DNA of 64,000 bases from the NCBI GenBank assembly GCA_021234155.1, contig JAJEKV010000032.1, positions 7,660,736 through 7,724,735 on the forward strand, in the 5' to 3' direction. Every line of letters starts with the position of its first letter. The first letter of the stretch is position 1. Source of the stretch: Isoetes taiwanensis (Eukaryota > Streptophyta > Lycopodiopsida > Isoetales > Isoetaceae). A program made the translations under genes and the position numbers. The notes beneath the pieces were generated by a model that saw only the letters and a list, made by a program, of their open reading frames with translations, had not been told where the DNA came from and searched no databases. Of this stretch, positions 46,794-58,890 are shown one piece after another.

Positions 46794-49690
46794 TTAGTAT
46801 TCTTTAATTGTTTTTTCAATGGCTTTTCTGTACCCCGCCTCCTTTTTTCCGTGCTTGAAATTTAAAATTTGCTACATACCTTTGGGCGGAAGATCCATTT
46901 TACCACTTGGAGAAGCCCTCTAAGTTTCGAGTTATAGCAATTCTAATCATTTCCACAGAAGCTCTTGATTGATCTCGTAGCTAACAACTACGGTGGCATA
47001 TTTGCTATGATCTTAATTCTAGCTCCCGGGCGACCTAATTGCTCTTCCACAGCCATAGCTATGGCTTCTAAGAGCAGGAAAGGCAAGGGTTTTGCCTAAA
47101 ACAGAGGAACAATGTCGATTACAAAAGCCATGCCTCAGACCTTCTTGGGCTTTGATCTTGATCTCTGGATATTGGATCTTGATCTTCGTTAATTTTTCTC
47201 ATTTTGGGTTAGAGTTGGCTTTTGCACAGCCGATCTGGTTTCTAGAGACGACCTAAGGGCTGCCAATAGAACGAAGAACCTCTAGTAGATCTTTTAACAC
47301 CTGCCAGTAAAACAAAGGACCCAAAAGCAAAGATACAAAAATGTGCTCAAAATCCGATCTGTGCATCAGATGTGATCAATGAAGGGGACTTGTTGCCATG
47401 TGCCAGCCTTTTGGCCAGCACAATCCTTTTAGGGGACCTGCTGATGCCTTCGCAACTATCGTCACACGCTGCCGACTTGAGCCTTCTTGACTACTAAGTT
47501 GAGAAGGTGTAACGTTTAATTCTTTTTTAATTTTATTTTTATTTCTTAATGTTTAATTTATTCCTTAATATTTTACTTCTTAATAATTAATTTTATTACT
47601 TAGTATTTAGAAGGATGATCTACTTCGTATTTAATTTAAGGGGTGAGCCCCCACCCCCCCCAAACCAAAATCCCAATCCAGCCCTTCCCCCTCTCTTCCC
47701 TTCTCCACTTCCCTTTCCTTTGTCCCTCTCCCTTTTCCCCTTGCCCCTTTTACCCTCAAGTATCCCCCTTCTCCCCACCCCTTTTATTCCTTTGCCCCTT
47801 CCTCCCCCTCTCCCTTTTCCCTCCTCCCTAACACCCCCCCTCCTTCCCTCTTTTCTCCCCTTCCCGGCCGCTTCTCCTCATCAAGGCGCGCCCCCTTCCC
47901 GGTTTGCCTCTTCATCTATATATCAACATGATCCTTGTAAATCTTGTGAACTTTCTCGAAATTTTATGAGGAACTTGGCGAGAAATTTCTCGACTCATTT
48001 AATGGAAACCTTGGTTTTTTTTTTTGCATGAGTCCCAGTGTAGTCCCAATCGTTAGAATGTGACCCACTTTAATATGATGCGACTTATTTTAAAGGAGGT
48101 AGCAGACATAAACTTTAATGGCATTGTACAGTGAAAAGTCCATGGATACTCGTACAAATGGCAATAGAATCAAATTGAATCAAATCAATTTTCATCGTCT
48201 ACAGAGACTAGTTGGCATGTGAGACTCGAACGAAGAATACAGCAAGCTAGCTAGAAGCAAAAAATTGTGACGCATAAGTCCCGATATTTTGAAACGCTAG
48301 GTAGGAATTGTTATTATGATATATGTCTAGCTATTAGTGGAACTAGTTACAACAACCAAATCTTACTATTTTATCGTTGTCAACGCATTATTTACATCAA
48401 TAAATTCCAAAAGTTGCCTTCTAGCTTCGGATGCTATTTCCAACTGGGAGAGTAGTTTTTCTTTCGGTTATGGATCACTCAATTTTACATATTGAATCGC
48501 ATGGAATAAATAAGTTTGCATAGAACAATATGTAAAGGGTTCTTGGATTGATAGATTGCAGGATTGCGAATCTTTAGGTAATACTGCTCTAAAATTGAAA
48601 TACATTTTTCCATTATATCATAGTAGATGTTTGGTTAGCAGTAACAACAGGTTTTATATGTCGAAATAAAAGAAAAGAAAAAAGAAAAACTGAAAGAGCT
48701 ATATCTTTTGGTAATCCTTCCTAAGTAACTCTGATACTCTTCATGCCAACTGACGAAAGCTCTGCAACAGGCTGCTATCCAGAATGGGATAGGAAACCCC
48801 ATGCATATTATAGGGCATTCTAAAAGAGCAGCACAGGTTCCTCATCCTTCATCAAATCTTAGCAAACAAGCAAATGATTCGAATGACACATTAAGCTAGG
48901 CATGTTGCCCTTCATGAGGGTAACCCTTTGTGTGGCAACACCTTGTTGAGTCTAAGTTCATGAGCTATAAAATTTAAATAGACCACGACCAAAGCAGAAA
49001 TCATGGTTGGAGCATAAAAGATCACCATAGCTGAAGCGTATTTCCCTTGTTCTGCTCTATTTTTAAAGCCCTATTCTGTTTGCCATGGAAGAAATTAGTT
49101 TGACAGAGATAAGACGATGCCACTTGAGCAAAAAATCATTTATCCATCTAAAAAAACCTACAGCATAACCAACATTAATTTCCACCTACTTGTGGGTTAC
49201 AATCTAATAATAAACGTTCACTTAAAGTTATTGTCACTTCGGTCAAAAATTATTAGACGCACTTGTCTCTGCCACTTGCGAGAGCGGCGCCATGATCCAA
49301 CACTTAGGATTTGGTCCACGACATACGCCACTTGAGGAGTCCCGACCATTCTCCATATCCAAGAAACAGAGTTCCATTCCAGCCAAGGAGCTCAAAGCAA
49401 AAGCGATGTTTCGGGAGCAACAATATTATTTGCCGCCTTAGAATCCTCTATTTGCTCCGGAGTTCAAGTGTTCCGGCCATTCTCCAAAGCAAAGCTCAAG
49501 GCACAGAAGTTATGTACTCAAAGCTTTGGCCATGGAGCAACAATCATCCGTCACCTCAAAATCTCTTGTTAATCCATTCGAGTTTGAGGTTGCCATGTGG
49601 TTTGGTCCAGAAATATTTTGAGATTGCTACACAGTCTCCATAGTCCTGTTCAATCTCCATAGGTCTATTTGAGGTTGCCTTGTTTAATCC
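46794..49690. other. No gene seen; pyrimidine tract at 47,670-47,900
   Basis: Partner of 18,533-21,470. The C/T-rich block at 47,670-47,900 gives a spurious 138-codon proline-rich ORF. I see no domain in the rest. Confidence 0.5.
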
Positions 49691-49699
49691 TCATAACAT

Positions 49700-50960
49700 G
49701 GTCCAGAAAATAATGAAGGAGGAACATGAATCTCAACATCTAAGGACAATGAAGTTCATATGGAATTGGAGATTCATGAGGTCACCGAGACAGACGCCAT
49801 AGATGTGGAAGCTGACATTGATTTAGATGAGGTGCCTAGGTCATAGAGTCTGATAGTGCACTCCATGAACTGGAATTTGAACCAAAGGAGGTGCATGAAG
49901 CTATTAATGCCAATAGTGCACCAGAAATTGGATATCAAGTAGGAGAGGATAGGAGCAAAACTGCATGCCGAATCCGACATGGCGATGCAGAACATCTAAA
50001 AGCCGAAGTCCCATTTGGTGAGGGAATGTACGGTAGAGAAGAAAGTGGAAGAACAACAGGATTACGAAAACCAGAAATTCTACCTTGCATAGTGGAACCA
50101 GAGATAGTGGGACATGCCATGAAATGGCAGGATGCAGATAAATGGAAGGAGACACTATAGAACGAATTAGATTCATTTAAGAGGACAAACACATATGAGC
50201 TTGTACCACGACCAAAGGGTAAGATTTTTTAAGAAGCAAATGGGTTTTCTTTTTTAATTAAAAGAAAGGGAGATAAATCAATAGACCAACATAAGGCACA
50301 TTTGGTTGCGAAAGTATATACCCAAGAAGAAGGGGTAAATACAAAGATATTTTATCGCGTATAGTCAAGGCAACCAGTCTAAGGAAGCTCATTGCAATTG
50401 TCAATAGCGAATGACATGGAAATAAATCATATGAATATCAAGATTGCTTTCTTAAATGGGAAGTTATAAAAAGAAATTTACATGGAGCAGGTACAAGGAT
50501 CTGAGCAAGGTGATGATGTGGTGTGCAAATTGAAAAAGGCAATCTACAGACTTAGACAAACGTCTAGACAATGATATTTATGTATGAACAGATTCTTGAT
50601 TTCTCTAGGGTTTATACAATAAAAAATTGAAGGAAATTTATATATAAAAAAGGATGGGGACAAATGTTTGATTATAACACTCTACGTAGATGCTTGCTTC
50701 ATTGTGCAATGACACAATGCTATACTAGGACAATTGCTATACTAGGGTAAAAGGTCGGTTTCAAATGACAGATTAGGAGATCTTGAGAAGTTGCTGGGAT
50801 GGAAGTTCAAAGAAATAAAGAACGAGGGGTGATTTATCTTAGATAAGAACAAAACATCAAAAGAGTATTAGCCAGATTGAAAATGCTTGATTACAATCCA
50901 GCAAAAATGCCTATGATGTCAGGAGTAAGGATCTTATGCGTGAGATTTCACGCTCATGCA
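49700..50960 (+). pseudogene. Ty1/copia reverse transcriptase fragment, copy 2
   Basis: An acidic linker (ETDAIDVEADIDLDEVP), then AMKWQDADKWKETL, ELDSFKRTNTYELVPRPKGK, AHLVAKVYTQEEG, IAFLNGK, IYMEQVQ and VCKLKKAIYRLRQTS follow the order of copia RT. The catalytic YVDD is changed to YVDA. Several stops and frameshifts interrupt it. No integrase upstream and no LTRs are seen. Confidence 0.8.
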
Positions 50961-53241
50961 TGTCCCATTGAAAAGAAATCAGATCAAGAATGAGATAACT
51001 TTTTCTTCCACATGGCAATAAGAGAGAGGTGGTTACATTTTATTTTTTAAAGGACAGGGATTATCGGCCGATAGTTAAAAAATAGTTAAAATAATGACAC
51101 CTTAACGTATGCAGTTAAAGACCAGGGAAAGTGGAATATGTCAAGCGTCGTAATTTTCTGACATGTCAAATCTTCATTTGCTTGTAATTAAATGTTAAGT
51201 TCCAAATGCCGTAGTTGAATCACACCCTTATATTTATATATTGGATTTTACAAAGAATCACACTGTCCAGGCACTGTTACCCTCTGCTTGGTGTAGAGGT
51301 AGGCGGCAGCTATACATACTCTAGCGTTCGGCACTACAACAAGCAGTTCCCCTACGGTATAGTCTGTCTCTATCGTTGCTTGCGTTTGTGATATAATCAA
51401 CTGTGCTTTCTTTGGGGACACACGGGGGCAACCAATTGGAAATTCTAGTTTCATCAAGAAATTAGTAGTGAAAATTTGCTTGGAACAGTTAAGTTTTAAA
51501 GGCTGGTCCATTAAAACAGAGCATTCATAGCAGGCACCGCGAATTCAAAACCCCCCCGCTTTAGAAAAATTCGAGAGAAAAGAGCCCTTTTTTTTAGGTA
51601 TCTTCTAATTTGATTATTTCATACTAAACCGAAAATTTGCCTTCTGTACAAATCCACGCCATGCAATTTGCCAATTAACAATATTTTTGGGTGGAACCAC
51701 CTCGCACCACTCTCATATTCCAACTAGAAATCTCAAGCTTGAATCGGAATCTTAAGGGCCTGACCCCCACTATTTTGGACCCTGGCACAGTCAGCACAGG
51801 GATTGAAGAACAAGTAGAATAAAGAAAGATTTCAACAGGTTGGGTTCTTTCAAGAATTACCTAGTACGTAAATTGTCGGTTTGTAGAAATTCCTCGAATA
51901 TTCCATGTTTCTTTACTTTAGGTATTTTTGGGTTTATGCGATTCTGGTGGCGCCGCTTATAGCACCGCCCGACAGATTCTGGTGGCGCTGCGCTTGTCTT
52001 TACAGCCGGTCGGCACTGGCAGAGTAACCTTGCGCTTGTGTTTGCTTGCAGATCCGGAATCATCGCTTGCAGATCCGGCAGAGTGAAATAAGGAAGATCA
52101 AGTAGCCAAATAAGGAAGATCCGTGAGAAACAAGGAAGATCCGGCAGAGCGAAACAAGAAAGGTCATGTAGCGAAACCCTGTTCTTCATGTAGTGAGACC
52201 CTGTTCTTCAAATCCTGTTTTTGAGACCCTATTTTTGATCCTGTTTTTTATCTTGTTTTTGACCCGACGAAGCATCAAGGGCGGTAGAAACACAGTCAGA
52301 GCAAGAAGCTGAGATCCACCAGTAGGACTACGGACTTAAATGGGGATCCAACAGTAGAAACGGCGATTTAAAGGTGGAAGAGTTTCTGATCGGCAAGAAG
52401 TTTGATATGTTTCTTGCTCATCAATCGGCAGATTTGGAACAGATCGACTATTGCAAACACGCCGGAAACAAGCCCGAAATTTCTACAAACCGCTGGCTTA
52501 CGTTTGGTAGCCCACGGATTCGGGGGTTTCCTACGGTAACCGGCGGTAGGCTAATGCCGCTCACGGCGGCGCCACCTGCCGGTTTACCGGCCGGAAACCC
52601 CTCAATCCGGCTGGTTACCTAGCACATATAACATTGTACATAACATTGTTCATGAATAATCGAATATTCCAGCCCCCAGATATATTGGAAGAAAATTATC
52701 CACGTGCCTTAGAAAATGATCTGGTTTCTCTTCACACCGTTTGATGATGATCTATAAAATGGACGGTCTTTAAAATTCAATGGCCGTTCTGCTAATTGGG
52801 TCGGAAAATAGGGCACGGATATGAAGCAGACATTAGCTAACAAGGAGAATGAAATAAAATAGATAAGAGCTGTTTCGTTTGCAATCTGAAGATTCCAACA
52901 ATCTGGTTGTGACACAAGCTATTTGCAAGAAAGTAGGTTAGTTGGATGTTCCTTTCCTGGTTGTTGCAACCCTCTTATGTTCTGAAGTAAAAAGGGACTT
53001 CTTGTTTTCATATATATTTTCTGAAGCCATGGTTGTTGTTTGTGTGCAGAAGGGGATTTACTAGAGAACTCGGAAATTTTCTCATCAAGTGAACTATATG
53101 CATTTAAGCTATCTTCCTTTAAGGATCATTGATGTACTTCCTGTTCTAGGCTATAAATTCAGGTAGTCTATGACATATGATCTTTGCAATTTAGGCTTTC
53201 CATTGCTCTAATCTTCCTTGATTTGTCTCTCTCTCATATAC
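50961..53241. other. No gene seen; GC-rich variable block at 51,940-52,620
   Basis: Partner of 22,651-24,833. The block at 51,940-52,620 contains short direct repeats (GATTCTGGTGGCGC twice, GCTTGCAGATCCGG twice, AAGGAAGATC several times) and differs greatly from copy 1. Confidence 0.5.
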
Positions 53242-55459
53242 CATCTCTGAACCTTGCTTTGATTTCTTCTGAACCTTAGTGTTTGCAACAAGGGTAGTGG
53301 CTGAGAAATTTTAGTTGGAGCTGGATGTGTAACATCACGCCTGCATTGGCCCATTGTCTCATGCTTGCACTTTCCAGCATCAAAATAGATACTTATCAGA
53401 GTATGCAATGTGCAAAACCAGCCCTGGCCTCCCAAAAAGTTGCATTTAGTGATATCTCCATTACCGGCTTTGTCTTGCCATTTCATATCCTGAAAAGTCA
53501 CAACGTAATAAGTTTTATATCCCCTGGGCTTGTTTTAAGCTCATCCGTGCTTTTAAGGCTTCTGGAAGTTGAAAGATAATCTGAAGACTGTAGATATGGA
53601 AAAGTGGGTTGTTTCGACATGTCATGTAGCAGAACAATCTGCAATATCTTCAGTAAAAAAGTCTTGCTATTTAATATGCAGATTCCCAACTGGTTTATGT
53701 CAGAAGGCTTGCAATCAAAGATTTTGTTCTTTGTAGCAATTTTTGCGTAGATATAAGAGAAGAAATCACTTTTTGAAACCTAAAAACCTAGAGCATATAG
53801 TAGCAGAGGCAAGGCAGAGTTGACCGGGCATAGCTATTCACAGACTACTGACTGTTTTGCATTTATATAAACACTAATTCTGCATGGGCCATTCTTATAT
53901 ATTTGTTCCGTTTCGTTGCAGATGCTTAGGAACGTGCTCCAATATGATCCAGTGGAGTTATGATCTCAACTCAGGTACTTTAAACATTCATGTAGAAAGC
54001 ATAATGCATAGGCTGATATTCACATTGAATTAGTGTGCTACTGTACAATGCTCTAGGAATATGTAAACACTCAAACTTGCCATGTGACTAAGTTTCCAAT
54101 TACGAACCGGTGAATAAATTTAGCTTCACAATCCCTTGATTGTTGAAGCATGGCCAAAATGGATGCTTGTCCTTTGTTGGTATTACGGTCCATACCCAAG
54201 CCTTATATTAAACATTTTGCTAAATTTAGCTGATGTCTTCGTTACACTATGCAACCATAATGGAAGATCATTTTTTTTCTATAAGGAGCATGATCTATGC
54301 ACCCAGAATTTAGTTTGGCATTGGGGAGGAAGATGGCTTGGCAAAAACCATGCATATAAGCTGCTTTGCACATAAATCTATCGATCAATTCTTTGATCTA
54401 TTCAATGTTTATCGCCCCTTTTATTGTTTTATTATAGCCTTTAGATCATTTGAGATCTTCGTGAGGATGCCACTTCTTATAAAATACTTGCATACTACAC
54501 ATTTCTTTCATTGAAAACAGAAGACTATATACATTGCATTCTGCCTCAAAGTGTCTGATACAACTGCAAACCACCAGAACCAAGGTGCACTGCATCAATG
54601 TCCATGGCTCACATGTTCAAATTACTGCAGATTTGGATCTTCAAGGGATTCAACAGATTTTGCATATTTAGTTTCTAACTATTTCTCTCATGTTCAATCT
54701 CCATGACATGGGCAGCTGCCATGTCTGATTTTTCTTCTCTGTTTACTATGTACATGATAGAATGTTACTGGTAAATCTTGGTGGTTCAAGTCCACCAGAC
54801 TGTCGTATGTCTGCAGATGTAATGCGAGTGAGGAAGTACTGTATGCTAAATTTGCTATGGGCAACTGGATGAGGTTACGGAGCAGTGTTTGCACAAAAGT
54901 TTGCAAAGTTATTTACTAGTTCATGTGGAGTATAATAAATGGTATATTTCTTGTCCAAGCCGTCATTTTCCATATAGTTAGACTGCTAGCAGTTTAGCAT
55001 CTGAGCTGTTTAACTATTTTGGCATAATAACTGTTTGTGGTTTTTATGTCTAGGTAATGCTTGATTAGTGCATATATAGGGCCAACTGAACAGGTCAGTT
55101 GAACCATTTTGTCATTTGCAAATTTTACCATCTTGATTGAGCTGAGGTTAATATGTTCTACTGTAACTTGAAACAGTTCTGTTGGATCACAAATATTCGT
55201 TCAAAGCTTTAAATGGAATTGTGGACATGTTGGATTTACGGTGTTTAGGTCTATTCTCACCATTCTATTGGCATTCCAGCATGTCTATCAAGATGCGAGG
55301 CAAGTTCATGAAAGTTCGGAAAGGCCAGGCAATTACATGTGCACCTTTCAAAAAACATCCTCACAGTTACTATCCAATCTTCCATTTAAGATCTGGTCTG
55401 CCTGGGCTTAAAAGGATTAACGAAAAAGATGCAATCAATTAAAGTTTGGAGACTTGGAA
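53242..55459. other. Region upstream of the 55,460 gene
   Basis: No confident coding sequence. A possible short 5' exon lies at about 53,922-53,971: a TTCGTTGCAG acceptor, a short segment beginning ATGCTTAGG with an early stop, and a CAG/GTAC donor. It could be a non-coding leader exon of the downstream gene. Confidence 0.35.
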
Positions 55460-56065
55460 ATGTCAACTTACTTAAATACAGTACTCTTTATGGAAGAATC
55501 ACCCGACCATGATCTGCCACCTGAAACGGAAACAGTTGACAAATCTTCCTCTCTCGGGGAAGAGTATGACGCGATTGTAGAAGATCAGATGGTTGAGAAA
55601 CTAGAGCTGACAGAGATACCTTTGGAGACACTTATTGAATCCACAAAAGCTGAAAACCAAATTATTTCTAATGAATCTGATGGTGTCCACAATGCTAAAA
55701 AGACCAAAAGGAAGATGTTTAAATGTGGGAGATGCGTGGGGGGCTTTACAGGAGACTGTGCAGCCTTGTGCCTTTGCCCATTTACCATTTTAAACGTGTT
55801 GTCTGTTCTTTGCATCAGAGCTCCATGTAACCTTGCAAAAAAATTTTGGCGAAGATTCAAACGAAGGAGGTCAAGAAATGGGAGTTCACGTCCACATATT
55901 GATCCAAAAGATTCAACAATGTCACCTGATCAAACATCTTACATCTCTCATGCTGAGCTTCCGGAAGGATTTATCTTTGGATTTGGAGATGAAAACCAAT
56001 GGAAATTATTTGATTTGCCACGCTCACCGTTGGCAGATGGCTCATCTATTTCAAAGCGAGAGTGA
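55460..56065 (+). CDS. Small plant-specific Cys-rich basic protein, function unknown
   Basis: 201 codons from ATG at 55,460 to TGA at 56,063-56,065. An in-frame TTG two codons upstream is not a likely plant start; a second Met occurs at codon 11. Residues 1-80 are acidic and probably disordered. Residues 81-88 are basic. Residues 89-123 form a Cys-rich hydrophobic segment (CGRCVGGFTGDCAALCLCPF, then ILNVLSVLCIRAPC), and residues 127-139 are strongly basic (KKFWRRFKRRRSR). The C terminus ends in a WKLFDLPRSPLADGSS-type tail. This layout matches a family of short, uncharacterised plant proteins with a Gly/Cys hydrophobic patch followed by a basic helix, possibly membrane-associated. Single exon, no lesions. 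It is the best candidate for a functional gene in the window. Confidence 0.6.
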   Translation: MSTYLNTVLFMEESPDHDLPPETETVDKSSSLGEEYDAIVEDQMVEKLELTEIPLETLIESTKAENQIISNESDGVHNAKKTKRKMFKCGRCVGGFTGDCAALCLCPFTILNVLSVLCIRAPCNLAKKFWRRFKRRRSRNGSSRPHIDPKDSTMSPDQTSYISHAELPEGFIFGFGDENQWKLFDLPRSPLADGSSISKRE

Positions 56066-56628
56066 AAAGATTTGTACATGTCCGAATGCTGATTTATTGT
56101 TTGGAACTTTTTTATAGGTGATTGAGGTTATATTGTCAAATGTACGATTGATTATGACATCCAATGAAAACAGGTTCTCAAACTAGATTAATTGGCTCCG
56201 TTAACAGTCTAATCCTCCATAATGAAACACCCTCTTCTCATAAACCATACACAAAGTCACCATATGAAACACAAATAGTGCACTACTGATTTGATTCTGC
56301 CGTTTTTTCTACCTATAATGCATGTTGAAATCATTTTCTTAATAAGCATCGTTTGTTTTGTGCGGCATCGTTCCGGTTCCACCTTCCCGGCTTATTCTTC
56401 ATGTCCTGCTTGCTTGAGAGCAATGAGTCCATGGAGGAGCTATAGTTTTGAAAAGCTCGAGGTAAATGCTTTGCTCTTTTTTGCCATAGTTATGTGGATG
56501 GCTATTGAATAATATTTTGCTAAAGCTAATTTAAAGTCCGCTATTTTTGAAAACAAAAGAAAGATAGAAGAAAAATTGTATGGCCATGGCCATTGGCAAT
56601 GGGAGAAGAACAAGCGTATGTTGTTGTT
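56066..56628. other. 3' flank of the 55,460 gene; nothing else seen
   Basis: AT-rich, without a supportable feature. Confidence 0.5.
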
Positions 56629-56666
56629 GGAGGAGGAGGAGGAGGAGGAGGAGGAGGAGGAGGAGG
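56629..56666. repeat. (GGA)n microsatellite
   Basis: About 12-13 GGA units. They create spurious poly-Glu, poly-Gly and poly-Arg ORFs on both strands. The repeat directly abuts the LTR that follows. Confidence 0.95.
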
Positions 56667-56668
56667 TA

Positions 56669-58212
56669 TGTGCTTCCAACTTCATTTATTTGCTCAACCT
56701 GCCATATATATATCGAAGGACCTTCCTCTCCAACAACTACCTGTTGCATGGGCCCTCCATCTAACTCATGTCTGGGATGGCTAGTCAACGAGATGACACG
56801 GAGGTGTCGTTTCGGCTCGTCCTCTATGGGTTCCTACATTAGCAGAAGCAAACATATTAATGTAAGCATTAACAACAATATAACAACAAGACTACCTCGA
56901 AGGGTAGTGATAATCCATCCCATCACAATACATATTAAATACATCACAAGCATTAAATGGAGGCCCTTACCCGATTTAGACTCAAGGGGGAGTCGGCTGA
57001 TGGCTGGGGTCTCTAGATAGATCAGACTGAATTACGGCAATGACTTGGGCAGGTAATGGATAATAGCTATAGTTGACCAATCCATCCGCCCTTCCTGTGC
57101 ATATCTTGTAGATAGGCTACGTCAGATTCTATGGTAAGTGTAACTTGTGGGAGATGTAATCTCTTAGTATCACTCAAATAGACTACTCCAAATTGCATCT
57201 CCCCAATCTGATGAGGCAGAAGAGGGCAAGTTCCCTCCCAAAGTGCAGTGATTGCATGGGCGGCTAGAGGATCGTAGCGACACGTGTCTGTACTCGACAT
57301 GGACTCCCCAAAATTAGAGCCAAAATGATGACAAAGTCAGGGCGACACCATTGACCCAGGAGTGTCGGACCCATACTTGGCCCACATTAAGTGACCGGCC
57401 ATAAGCCTAGCTCGCTATGAGGACCTCAATAGCCATGCTCAGCAAGGTCCTCCCTCCACTTAGTCACTGATCCTGTTGTATTGTGCTCAGTTAGTCCATA
57501 GTCTCCATAGTCTGGTGGGCTCTATGCAAGGGCTGTATATAATGGAAATTAATGGGTCTAGACTAGGAGCGCCATCGAAATGATGGCTACTAGGTCTCTA
57601 CCCCCCTTCCCAATATAAAAGAGGTGCACACATGAGATCGACCAATATCACATCTCAACATAACTTGACAAATAACAAGAATAACAACTAATCCTAATCA
57701 CATGCAACTAACTCAAGGTTAAAATTCAGCAATTATATGGTTCATAATTGGAATTATGGGTTCTAGAATGGCTCTACTAGAAGTACGTCACGTAACTCAT
57801 CTATAATGCTAACTTCCAGATGAACTACCTAAGAATCTACCTGAAATACCTACTCCTGAAGAACTACCTGCTGCTCCGGAGTTTACATCGTTTTGAAGGT
57901 GATTCGAAGTAGATTCGTTTTCTTTTTATGGGAATATGCTCCTGAAATGGTTACTGCAAGCTGTGCTGTAGAAGACAATCTTCGAATCGAAGCTGTGAGC
58001 ATGAACTGGATCAAGAACTGGTGGAGATAAAAAGTGGCCTAGGTTTAGGCTTTGGTCTTTTATATATTAGGGTTCACATGAAAGGCCACTTGGCTCCAAC
58101 AGGTTGCGTCCATGGTTTTTTGTTTTTGGGTTGGGGGTAGGGAGGGTCACCTATAGGATGAAGCCAAAGGGTGCACTTCTTTTATTTTAATTTAACCTAT
58201 ATGAATGCAACA
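56669..58212 (-). mobile_element. 3' LTR of a Ty3/gypsy element (family c)
   Basis: Shares long conserved stretches with the other two LTR types (for example CCATCCGCCC, ATCTCCCCA.TC.GATGAGG, GACCCATAC..GGCCCACA). On the minus strand it starts TGTTGCATTC at 58,212 after CGTCGGGGAAA, a polypurine-like tract. The left end near 56,669 is approximate. It lies directly downstream of the gypsy chromodomain tail on the same strand, so it is a 3' LTR. The hAT-like insertion is absent. Confidence 0.65.
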
Positions 58213-58539
58213 TTTCCCCGACGTAGAGGAAGAATTCTTCCCCCATGATGGCCATGGGAGAATGTATTCTATCATGCCTAAAATGATTGCATGTCTAATG
58301 CATATACCCTTTGTTCCCTTTGGCGTAAGAGGTGGCCTATCCTCCATAATGGCCATAGAATTCAGGTGGTTCTCTATCATGCATCCTACTCATAATCCCT
58401 ACTCTAAGATGAATGCATGCACTCTCACCTCCCTCCCAATCCTCCCCCCACCCTTATTGGAAGGAGGTCCCGTGGTCGCCACAAGACTTACCTTCGTGTG
58501 CTCGTTGCCAACTATATTAGTGACAAGCCTACCTTATAC

Positions 58540-58890
58540 TGCTCCATAAGCTCAAGGTATCTTCTTTAGATCAGACTCCAATACCCATCTCACATCCTCC
58601 ACTGGTACTTAACCAAGAATTGAGATAGTTGGGATCTCCCTATCTTTTTAAATGACTTATCAAGAAGCATCTCCGTCATGATTTTAATATGCTCTTCCAC
58701 CATCTCCAATAAAGTTTGAGATTCTAATATCTCATCCAGTTTGGTGCGTGCTTCTTAAGGAGACTTATATATCCAGAGTACCTTGTGTACCTTGAGGCGG
58801 CCATACAAATCCAATCGATAAGACTGGTTTCCTATCCTTTCGGTTATTTCAAAAGGGCTCGCCCATCTTGGAGCAAGTTTGATTAAATTA
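58540..58890 (-). pseudogene. Ty3/gypsy GPY/F and chromodomain tail
   Basis: The minus strand from about 58,890 reads LAPRWASPFEITERIGNQSY and RLDLYGRLKVHKVLWIY, the GPY/F-type module after integrase. Then follow TKLDEILES, a variable part, and a broken chromodomain (QFLVKYQWRM, DGYWSLI, ELMEQYKVGL) with stops. The order toward the 3' LTR at 58,212 is correct for one element. The catalytic integrase core is not visible upstream. Confidence 0.75.

Larger units (their letters stand above)
27815..53241. repeat. Segmental duplication, copy 2
   Basis: Second copy of the block starting at base 1. It is about 590 bp longer than copy 1, partly because of a roughly 330-bp insertion near 31,749-32,070 and a roughly 60-bp AT-rich insertion near 36,000-36,060. 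It preserves longer open frames than copy 1 for the lectin ORF, the gypsy integrase and the LINE. Copy 1 preserves the last exon of the PHD-GNAT gene better. Neither copy is therefore simply ancestral. Confidence 0.93.

Noticed and set aside
55454-55459. TTG at 55,454 as the start of the 55,460 gene
   Set aside because: Plant nuclear genes normally start at ATG; the first in-frame ATG is two codons later.
56580-57020. Poly-Arg, poly-Glu and poly-Gly ORFs
   Set aside because: They are produced by the (GGA)n microsatellite and run into an LTR.
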